NCBI RefSeq assembly: GCF_013450155.1
Contig: NZ_JACCKD010000004.1
Location: 186,001-250,000, forward strand
Length of the DNA stretch: 64,000 bases
From: Haloechinothrix aidingensis
GTDB lineage: Bacteria > Actinomycetota > Actinomycetes > Mycobacteriales > Pseudonocardiaceae
Reading direction: 5' to 3'
Part shown: positions 57,762-64,000 of the stretch, piece after piece
How positions within the stretch are numbered: the stretch's first letter is position 1
How the letters are laid out: each line of letters opens with the position of its first letter
Position numbers and translations under genes: made by a program
Notes under the pieces: generated by a model
What the model saw: the letters and a program-made list of their open reading frames with translations, nothing else
The model's database searches: none
What the model was told of the DNA's origin: nothing

Positions 57762-60707
57762 TCACCGGCCCGACAGCTCGGCGCACGTATCCAGCGCGAA
57801 GTCCACGACGTCGTCTCGGTCCATTCGCTGACCTCGCCGGAACGCCTCCTCGGACCGCTGCTCCCCCAGGCGGGCGCGAGCCGTGGAGAGGGCCTCGCTC
57901 AACCGGTCGAACTCCACCCCGAAGCTCGGTTTGGCCGTCTCGTGCGCTTCCGCCCCCGCGATGACGAGCGCCGGTTCGTCGGCGGCCAGCCGCACGAGGA
58001 GCTCGACGAAGTTGCGCAGGGTGGTCCACTGCTGGGTCCAGTGTCCGCTGCGGCGCCAGTGCCGGAGCAGGTCCGCGTAGGCGGGCACGGCGCGCGCGGG
58101 TTCACCGTGGCGGCCCCGCAGGCTGGCTGCCGTGAGCCGGGCGACCCCCTCCACGAACCATGCCTGGCAGTCGTGCGCGAGCGCGGCGGCCTCGTCGGCC
58201 AGAGCCATGGCGTCCCCTGGTGCGGTCTCGGCGCGGCACTCGCCTTGCGTGTAACGCGCGAAGGCTTGCGCCGTGGGTCCGGCCCGGGTGGCTGCGCGGC
58301 CCGCGGCGTCCGCCTCCCGAACCGCGTCGGGAACGCGTCCCATGCAGGCCAGCACGATGGCGACACTGGTACGCCCCAGCGTCTCGCCGTCGGGGTCACC
58401 GCTGAGCGTCGACAGCCGGACGACCTCACCGAAGGCGGCCTCGGCCTCGGGCAGTCGCCCTTCGAAGAAGACCGCGTCACCGAGCGCCTCGTAGGCGAGC
58501 GTGCGCGCCGGGTCATCCGGTCCGGCGCCGAGCCCGGCGCCGCGCGTCGCGAGCCGCTGTGCGCGCTCGAGATCGCCCCGCATCCACGCGGCGGCCGCCG
58601 CGGCCGCGTGCATCTGGGGAGCCGTGGGCTCCTTGTCGGCCCCCGCCATCGTGAGGGCCTCGTCGGCCCATACGCCGAGCTCGGCGACCGTTCGCCAGTA
58701 CGAGTACCGGTACAGCGCCGCCACGAGCCGGCCCAGCAACGCGAGATCACCGGTCCCCCATGCGCGGCGCCGCACCTCGCGCAGGTCGTCGAGCGAGGCG
58801 TCCAGCCTGCGCCGGCCCTCGTCCGTCATCGGCGGACCCGCTGCTCGTTCGGCGTACTCGGTCAGCACGGCCGCGTGCCGGTCGAGGGTCGTCTCGAGCC
58901 CCCCGTGCTCGACCAGCCGCTCCCGGGCGAACCGCCGCACCGGGCGCAGCATCCGGTACCGGTGATCTCCTCCCGCCGGTTCGGCGTGGCTGAGCAACGA
59001 GCGCTCCACGAGTGCCGCCACCTGCTCGACGGTCACCGTCCGGCTCTGCACGTCGGCGCCGCTCACGGCATGGGCCTGGTCCAGGGTGAACGCACCCGCG
59101 AACACGCTGAGCCTCTCGAACAGGCGCTGCTCACCCGCGTCGAGCAGCTGGTAGGACCATTCCACGACGGTACCGACGGTGCGGTGCCGTCCCGGCTCGC
59201 TGCGCCGGTAACCGACGGTGGCCGACGCGCCGTCCCGCAACGCGGCGCACAGGTCCTCGACCGGTAGCGAGGCGGTACGGGCGGCGGCCAGCTCGATCGC
59301 GAGCGGCAGCCCGTCCAGCTGCAGGCAGATCTCGCGCACCGCGGGCAGCCGGTCGGACAGGTCGCTCCCCCCGGTGACCGACGCCGCGCGGTCGAGGAAC
59401 AGCCGCACCGAATCGGCGCGGTCCGCACCGCCGGTAGCGGTGCGGGTGGACAGCGGAGCTATCGGCTGCACCTGCTCACCCTCGATGGCGAGCCGTTCGC
59501 GGCTGGTCGCCAGCACCCGCACCCGTGGGCACCGTTGCTGCACCTTGTCGACGACCGACGCGATCGCGTCCAGCAGATGCTCGCAGTTGTCCAGCACCAG
59601 GACCAGCGTGCGGGCCGCGAGCGCGCGCAGCAGGGCCGCCCGCGGCGACGGCCCCGCGGACACGTCGACGCCGGTGGCGGAGGCGAGAACGTGGTCGAGG
59701 GCAGCCGGGTCGGACACCGGGGCGAGCTCGACCCACGCCACCTCGTAGCGTGCCTCGCTGTGCACCGCGCCCGCGACCTCGGCGGCGACCCGTGTCTTGC
59801 CGACACCACCCGGGCCGGTGAGCGTGACGACAGGATGCCGGTCGAGCGCGGTCCGCGCCTCGGCGATCTCGTGCTCACGCCCCACGAGCGACGTGGTCGC
59901 GACCGGCACCGCGGGTGCCGCTTCCGCGACAGGCCGACGTGTGTCCGGCTCCTGCCGTGCTGCCGGCCCTGCCGCCGATCCGGCGAGCTCGCCTCGCATG
60001 ATCCGGCCGTGCAAGTCGTCGAGTGAGGGGGACGGGTCCAGCCCGGTCTCGTCGGCGAGGCGCTCCCGGTAGCCGCGGTACGTCGCGAGCGCCTCGGCCT
60101 GCCGGTCCACAGTGGCCAGCGCACGCATGAGGAGCTCGACGAACCGTTCCCGCAAGGGGTGCTCGACAAGCAGCGCCTCGAGCTCGGCGACCGCCTCGCG
60201 CGGCTCACCGAGCGCGATGCGCGCTTCCGCGCGTTCCTCGATGGCGACCAGCCTGCGCTCGGCGAGCCGCAACGACTCGCCCCGCGCGAATCCGCCTGCG
60301 AACTCCGAGTACGCCGTGCCACGCCACAGCCCGAGCGCCTCGTCCAGCAGCTCCCGCGCGAGGGGCGGCTGCGCGCGCTGTTTCTGCGCGCGCGCGAGCA
60401 GCCGCTCGAATCGCAGCGCATCCACCTGGTCGGGTTCGACGTGGAGTGCGTAACCGGGGCTGCGTGTGACCAGGCGAACCTCGCTTCCCAGCGCCTCACG
60501 CAGCCGCGCCACGTACGTCTGGATCGCGTTACGCGGGTCCGCGGGCTGGTGATCGCCCCACAGCGCCGCCGCGAGCGTCTCGACGGGAACCACCCTGCCC
60601 GCATCGACCAGCAGCGCGGCCAGCAGCGCCCGCTGGCGGCTGCTGCCGAGGGCGACCGCCGTTCCCTCGCGGTCGGCCTCCAGTGACCCGAGGACCCGTA
60701 GCCGCAT
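57762..60707 (-). CDS. SARP/AfsR-type transcriptional regulator with NB-ARC-like ATPase
   Basis: 981 residues from ATG 60707. The OmpR-like DNA-binding domain fills residues 1-95 (MRLRVLGSLEADREG, then SSRQRALLAALLVDAGRVVPV and NAIQTYVARLREALG). A bacterial transcriptional activation domain follows (about 100-245), then an ATPase with Walker A LTGPGGVGKTRVAAEVA near residue 295 and LVLVLDNCEHLLDAI. The last ~350 residues are helical, TPR-like. This is the architecture of AfsR-type activators of secondary metabolism. It is divergent from a methyltransferase gene, with direct repeats in the gap, which suggests local control. The extra in-frame extension to 60866 overlaps the shared promoter and is not used. 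Confidence 0.88.
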   Translation of the reverse strand: MRLRVLGSLEADREGTAVALGSSRQRALLAALLVDAGRVVPVETLAAALWGDHQPADPRNAIQTYVARLREALGSEVRLVTRSPGYALHVEPDQVDALRFERLLARAQKQRAQPPLARELLDEALGLWRGTAYSEFAGGFARGESLRLAERRLVAIEERAEARIALGEPREAVAELEALLVEHPLRERFVELLMRALATVDRQAEALATYRGYRERLADETGLDPSPSLDDLHGRIMRGELAGSAAGPAARQEPDTRRPVAEAAPAVPVATTSLVGREHEIAEARTALDRHPVVTLTGPGGVGKTRVAAEVAGAVHSEARYEVAWVELAPVSDPAALDHVLASATGVDVSAGPSPRAALLRALAARTLVLVLDNCEHLLDAIASVVDKVQQRCPRVRVLATSRERLAIEGEQVQPIAPLSTRTATGGADRADSVRLFLDRAASVTGGSDLSDRLPAVREICLQLDGLPLAIELAAARTASLPVEDLCAALRDGASATVGYRRSEPGRHRTVGTVVEWSYQLLDAGEQRLFERLSVFAGAFTLDQAHAVSGADVQSRTVTVEQVAALVERSLLSHAEPAGGDHRYRMLRPVRRFARERLVEHGGLETTLDRHAAVLTEYAERAAGPPMTDEGRRRLDASLDDLREVRRRAWGTGDLALLGRLVAALYRYSYWRTVAELGVWADEALTMAGADKEPTAPQMHAAAAAAAWMRGDLERAQRLATRGAGLGAGPDDPARTLAYEALGDAVFFEGRLPEAEAAFGEVVRLSTLSGDPDGETLGRTSVAIVLACMGRVPDAVREADAAGRAATRAGPTAQAFARYTQGECRAETAPGDAMALADEAAALAHDCQAWFVEGVARLTAASLRGRHGEPARAVPAYADLLRHWRRSGHWTQQWTTLRNFVELLVRLAADEPALVIAGAEAHETAKPSFGVEFDRLSEALSTARARLGEQRSEEAFRRGQRMDRDDVVDFALDTCAELSGR

Positions 60708-60798
60708 CACCCGCGCCCGCTTCCCGAGTTCGCCCTTGCCGGCGGTTCCGGCCTGTCTCGCGACCACCCTAGCTCGACACTCCTGACGCGTACGCCAT

Positions 60799-60840
60799 CT
60801 GTAACCGAGCCGCAAGCGCGACCGCGCACCCTGTAGCCGA
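60799..60840. promoter_or_regulatory. direct repeat in the SARP/methyltransferase promoter
   Basis: CTGTAACCGA (60799-60808) and CTGTAGCCGA (60831-60840) differ at one base and start 32 bp apart, about three helical turns. SARP regulators bind direct repeats on one face of DNA, so this is a candidate binding site for the regulator encoded next to it. Both genes start within 100 nt. Confidence 0.5.
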
Positions 60841-60868
60841 CACACCCGAACGAGAGAAAGGGGCACGC

Positions 60869-62008
60869 ATGAGTACCGCAGCGACCAGCGCCGGGACCAC
60901 GGACGAGCAGCATGCGACCGGGACGGTTCAGCCGAGCGGCGCCGTCGACGAGCAACGGGTCGCCGACTTCGAGGAGCGGGTCGTCGACATACTCAACCAC
61001 GGGGCCCTGTCCTTGATGCTCTCCGCGGGGCACCGCACGGGTCTGCTCGACGCCATGGCCGAGACCGGTCCCGCCGGTATCGAGGCGATCGCCGAGCACG
61101 CGGGCCTCAACCAACGCTACGTCACCGAGTGGCTGGGAGCGATGACCGTCGGGGCGATCGTCGAGCACGATCCGGACACCGGCACATACACGCTGCCCGC
61201 CGAGCACGCCCAGCTGCTGACCCGCGTCTCCGGCGGGGACAACCTCGCCGCCTTCGCCCAGTACATCCCGCTGCTCGGCGGGGTCGAGGACCGCATCGTC
61301 GAGTGCTTCCACCGCGGCGGTGGCGTGGACTACGCGGAGTTCGGCCGCTTCCACGAGGTCATGGAGGAAGACAGCGCGCAGACCGTCCTCTCGGCGCTGC
61401 GCGAGCACATCCTCCCGCTCGTACCGGGGCTCACCGAACGGCTCACCGACGGCATCCGCGTGATCGACGTCGGCTGCGGCCGGGGCCGGGCCCTCAACGA
61501 TATGGCGAGCTGGTTCCCGCGCAGCACGTTCGTGGGCTACGACCTCTCCGCGGAGGCGATCGCCTACGCCCGCGACACCGCGGCCGAGCGCGGGCTCGGC
61601 AACGTCTCGTTCTCCGTGGAGGATGCCGCGCGCCTGGCCGAGGTCGAACCAGCGGGTTCGGCCGACCTCGTCACCACCTTCGACGCCGTGCACGACCAGG
61701 CCGACCCGTCCGCGGTGGTGCGGGGCATCCGCCACGCCCTCGCCGAGGACGGTGTCTACCTCGCCCAGGACATCGACGCGAGCAGCACCCATCACGGCGA
61801 TCGCGAGCACCCGCTCGGACCGCTGCTCTACACCCTTTCGTGCCTGCACTGCATGACGGTGTCCCTGGCACGGGGCGGCGCGGGCCTGGGCGCGATGTGG
61901 GGCCGCGAGCGGGCCCGCGCGATGTTCGAGTCGGCAGGCTTCACCGACGTCCAGATCCACACCCTCGACCACGATCCGCAGAACGCCTACTACATCTGCA
62001 GGCCGTAG
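60869..62008 (+). CDS. class I SAM-dependent methyltransferase
   Basis: 379 residues from ATG 60869 with GAAAGGGG upstream. The N-terminal third is a winged-helix dimerisation domain (GLLDAMAETGPAGIEAIAEHAGLNQRYVTEWL). The SAM-binding fold begins IRVIDVGCGRGRALNDMASWF near residue 198, with an acidic second strand (VGYDLSAEAIAYAR) and a VTTFDAVHDQ motif IV. This two-domain layout matches the Rv2258c-like group of actinobacterial O- or N-methyltransferases; the substrate is unknown. Divergent from the SARP regulator and convergent with the aldehyde dehydrogenase. Confidence 0.87.
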   Translation: MSTAATSAGTTDEQHATGTVQPSGAVDEQRVADFEERVVDILNHGALSLMLSAGHRTGLLDAMAETGPAGIEAIAEHAGLNQRYVTEWLGAMTVGAIVEHDPDTGTYTLPAEHAQLLTRVSGGDNLAAFAQYIPLLGGVEDRIVECFHRGGGVDYAEFGRFHEVMEEDSAQTVLSALREHILPLVPGLTERLTDGIRVIDVGCGRGRALNDMASWFPRSTFVGYDLSAEAIAYARDTAAERGLGNVSFSVEDAARLAEVEPAGSADLVTTFDAVHDQADPSAVVRGIRHALAEDGVYLAQDIDASSTHHGDREHPLGPLLYTLSCLHCMTVSLARGGAGLGAMWGRERARAMFESAGFTDVQIHTLDHDPQNAYYICRP

Positions 62009-62032
62009 GGATGTGGGAGGCAGCAGCCGTGC

Positions 62033-63544
62033 CTACCCCTGCAGGCCCGCCCACGGGATGGGGTCCGGGTCGAGGCCGAAGTAGACACTCTTCTGCCGCA
62101 TGTAGGCCTTGATGCCCTCTGTCCCCTTCTCCACGCCCACACCACTGGCCTTGGTGCCACCGAAGGGAGTGGCGATGCTGAACTGCTTGTAGGTGTTGAT
62201 CCACACGGTGCCCGCCTCGATGCGCCGGGCCAGCCGCCAGGCGGTGCGGTAGTCCCTGGTCCAGATGCCGCACGCGAGACCGTAGACGGTGTCGTTGGCC
62301 TGGGCCACCAGATCGTCCTCCCCGCCGAACGGCAACACCACACCGACGGGACCGAAGATCTCCTCCTGGCAGGTCTTGGCGTCGTTGGCAAGACCTGCCA
62401 GGAGGGTCGGCAGGTAGTAGGCTCCCGAGCCCAGCCTGCCCGTCTCGGGGATGTGACCACCGCACAGCACTTCGGCGCCCTCCTCACGGGCGCGGTCGAC
62501 CATGGCTGCGACCCGGTCGCGGTGGGCCGCGGTCACCAGCGGCCCGACCTGGGTCGCGGGATCGGTGCCCGGGCCGACACGCAGCTGCCGTGCCGCCGCC
62601 ACCAACCGGTCGGTGAACTCCGCATAGACCTCCTCGTGCACGAATATGCGGGAGCCCGCGACGCAGCTCTGCCCGCTCGAGGAGAAGATGCCGAACAGCA
62701 CACCAGCGACCGCCTGGTCGATATCGGCGTCGGCGCACACGATCGTGGGTGACTTGCCGCCGAGCTCGGTGCTCAGCGGCATGACCTTGTCGGCGGCGAC
62801 CCGGCCGATCGCCCGGCCGGTGCTGGTGCCGCCGGTGAAGGACACCTTCCCCACAAGGGGATGGCGTACCACCGCGTCACCGACCACCGAACCGGGCCCC
62901 GGCAGCACCGACACCAGCCCCTGCGGCAGCCCGGCTTCCTCGAGCAACCGCGCCAGCGCCAGGGACACCAGTGGCGTGACCTCCGCGGGCTTGAGCAGCA
63001 CGGCGTTGCCCGCGGCCAGCGCGGGTGCCAGCTTCTGCGCGTCACTGGCGATCGGCGAGTTCCACGGCGTCACCGCACCGACGACGCCGATCGGCTCGTG
63101 CACGCTCAGCGCGAGGTGCTGACCCCGCGGCGGGGTCACCACGCCCTCACTGGTCTCCAGCGCCGCAGCGTAGAACCGGAACGTGCCGGCGGCACTGGCG
63201 ACGAGCGCGCGGGTCTCGGTCAGCGTCTTGCCGGTATTGCGGGTCTGCAGCAGCGCGAGCTCCTCGCGGTCCCGCTCGATCAGCTCCGCCACACGGGCGA
63301 GTAACCGGGCGCGCTCATGGGGCAGCATGTCGCGCCACCCTGGTTCCGCGGCGACCCGGGCTCCGCAGCGCGCCGCGGCATCGACATCCGCGGGATCGGC
63401 TCCCGCGACGGTGGCGATGACCCGCCCGCTAGCCGGGTCGACGCACCGCAGCCGCTCTCCCCCGCCCGCGCGCCACTGACCCGCGACCGGAATGTCCTCG
63501 GCCCGCCGGGTCCCCGCGCCGCTCGTCGTGCTGCTCGCGCTCAC
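62033..63544 (-). CDS. aldehyde dehydrogenase
   Basis: 503 residues from GTG 63544 with GAGGAGG 6 nt upstream. All catalytic residues are in place: Asn in VTPWNSPIA, Glu in TELGGKSP, Cys in SGQSCVAGSR, and the NAD-site motif FTGGTSTGRAIG. The C-terminal FGGTKASGVGVEKG and IKAYMRQKSVYFGL fit the betaine/aromatic-aldehyde class. It oxidises an aldehyde to the acid with NAD(P). It is divergent from the partial gene at the right edge, and a shared repeated motif in the gap points to one regulator for both. Confidence 0.92.
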   Translation of the reverse strand: MSASSTTSGAGTRRAEDIPVAGQWRAGGGERLRCVDPASGRVIATVAGADPADVDAAARCGARVAAEPGWRDMLPHERARLLARVAELIERDREELALLQTRNTGKTLTETRALVASAAGTFRFYAAALETSEGVVTPPRGQHLALSVHEPIGVVGAVTPWNSPIASDAQKLAPALAAGNAVLLKPAEVTPLVSLALARLLEEAGLPQGLVSVLPGPGSVVGDAVVRHPLVGKVSFTGGTSTGRAIGRVAADKVMPLSTELGGKSPTIVCADADIDQAVAGVLFGIFSSSGQSCVAGSRIFVHEEVYAEFTDRLVAAARQLRVGPGTDPATQVGPLVTAAHRDRVAAMVDRAREEGAEVLCGGHIPETGRLGSGAYYLPTLLAGLANDAKTCQEEIFGPVGVVLPFGGEDDLVAQANDTVYGLACGIWTRDYRTAWRLARRIEAGTVWINTYKQFSIATPFGGTKASGVGVEKGTEGIKAYMRQKSVYFGLDPDPIPWAGLQG

Positions 63545-63574
63545 GTGAAGCCTCCTCGTTTCCACCAGAACTAA

Positions 63575-63771
63575 TTTAGCAGTAAGAGAATTACCTGGCC
63601 AGCGCGCGGGAATAACCGCTCGCTGACCAGCACCGGGACACCCGCGAACGAAACACCCGCGAGATGCTAGTTGACCTGCGAGACAACAACGCTCCACGCG
63701 CGGACCTCACCTGGTTGCACCCTGCCGCGGTCGATGCTATAACACTTAGCAGTAGTTCATTTATCGCTAAG
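63575..63771. promoter_or_regulatory. three copies of a YTTAGCRRTAR-like motif between divergent genes
   Basis: TTTAGCAGTAA (63575-63585), CTTAGCAGTAG (63745-63755) and, inverted, CTTAGCGATAA (63761-63771 read on the minus strand). The second and third form a 27-bp imperfect dyad with perfect CTTAGC/GCTAAG ends. One site lies 30 nt from the aldehyde dehydrogenase start, the dyad just before the plus-strand gene. A common operator is likely. No regulator gene is in view on this side. Confidence 0.55.
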
Positions 63772-63781
63772 ATTTATTCAC

Positions 63782-63811
63782 ATGCCAGAGTGCGAGGTGC
63801 TGACCGGATGA
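63782..63811 (+). CDS. possible nine-residue leader peptide
   Basis: ATG 63782 opens a nine-codon frame (MPECEVLTG) whose stop TGA overlaps the ATG of the next gene as ATGA. It would couple translation to the downstream gene. With no independent ribosome-binding site visible, it may be chance. Confidence 0.2.
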   Translation: MPECEVLTG

Positions 63812-64000
63812 GCCCCACCGAGACCGCAACGACCGAAGCGCTGAACCAGCTGATCGACAGCTGCATCGCGAGCAGGGACACCCGCGACGAGGACTGGGAC
63901 ACCCTCGGGTTCCAGGCGCAGGCCGGTGAGCAGTTCAAACGCGCGCAGATCCGCTACATCGGGTCCGGCGCGACAGGCGACCACGACACCGACAACCGCA
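63808..64000 (+). CDS. putative cupin-domain protein, N-terminal part (cut by window edge)
   Basis: 64 codons are visible from ATG 63808, behind GAGGTG at 8 nt. The sequence (ALNQLIDSCIASRDTRDEDW, then FKRAQIRYIGSGATGDHDTD) resembles the leader of actinobacterial cupin proteins that continue into a metal-binding barrel, but the diagnostic His motifs lie beyond the edge. It shares an operator-like region with the aldehyde dehydrogenase, which suggests a joint catabolic role. Confidence 0.4.
   Translation, partial: MSPTETATTEALNQLIDSCIASRDTRDEDWDTLGFQAQAGEQFKRAQIRYIGSGATGDHDTDNR

Noticed and set aside
57664-57964. Plus-strand frame near 57.7 kb as a small gene
   Set aside because: No ribosome-binding site, and it runs into the antisense of the SARP regulator with shadow composition.

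Overview
This window is 64 kb of chromosome from a high-GC actinomycete. Most reading frames have the GC-rich third positions of that group, and many genes start at GTG and overlap by ATGA, GTGA, TGATG or TAATG. The housekeeping backbone follows the order known from the Mycobacterium tuberculosis Rv2417c-Rv2462c segment: degV, octT, gpgP, rsfS, nadD, proB, obgE, rpmA, rplU, rne, ndk, DUF4233, folC, valS, clpX, clpP2, clpP1, tig, then tRNA-Pro and tRNA-Gly. Gene content (PknG with GlnH/GlnX, BTAD regulator, class F sortase, DUF397, HD-GYP-LuxR) fits a Pseudonocardiaceae-like genome (inference). No prophage, CRISPR array, insertion sequence or rRNA was seen.

Layout. 0-1 kb: two WXG100-like (type VII secretion) genes, one cut by the left edge. 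1.2-11.5 kb, minus strand: the conserved block from degV back to rne, with hairpins after degV, between rpmA and obgE, and in the rne leader. 11.5-12.5 kb: a 0.9 kb gap with the only textbook intrinsic terminator in the window, on the plus strand with no coding gene before it, so a small RNA or long leader is likely. 12.4-18.1 kb: secreted subtilase, an endonuclease V-like gene lacking two catalytic acids, DUF488, and an ABC-2 exporter. 18.1-26.1 kb: ndk, then a five-gene operon glnX-glnH-pknG-PP2C-VWA placed between ndk and the DUF4233/folC/valS group. 26.5-31.1 kb: DUF4233, folC, valS. 31.3-34.4 kb: a membrane-anchored unknown, an orphan DUF397, GPP34 and an FdhD variant. 34.4-39.5 kb: clpX, clpP2, clpP1, tig and two tRNAs. 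39.5-40.7 kb: sortase plus Excalibur-domain surface protein. 41.1-52 kb: MarR regulator and a nine-gene polyol uptake and catabolism operon (binding protein, two permeases, ATPase, DeoR regulator, second ATPase, class II aldolase, FGGY kinase, GlpD-like dehydrogenase). 52.3-57.4 kb: accessory genes, an MFS remnant and three copies of a 65-bp palindromic repeat. 57.7-64 kb: SARP/AfsR-type regulator divergent from a methyltransferase, an aldehyde dehydrogenase, and a divergent partial gene that may be a cupin.

How the parts work together. The glnX-glnH-pknG set is the known route from extracellular amino-acid sensing to PknG, here extended by a matching PP2C phosphatase and a von Willebrand A protein. 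The 41-52 kb operon predicts import, phosphorylation, FAD-dependent oxidation and aldol cleavage of a polyol. OctT and GpgP point to methylglucose lipopolysaccharide synthesis. Assignments rest on reading motifs by eye; no database search was run.
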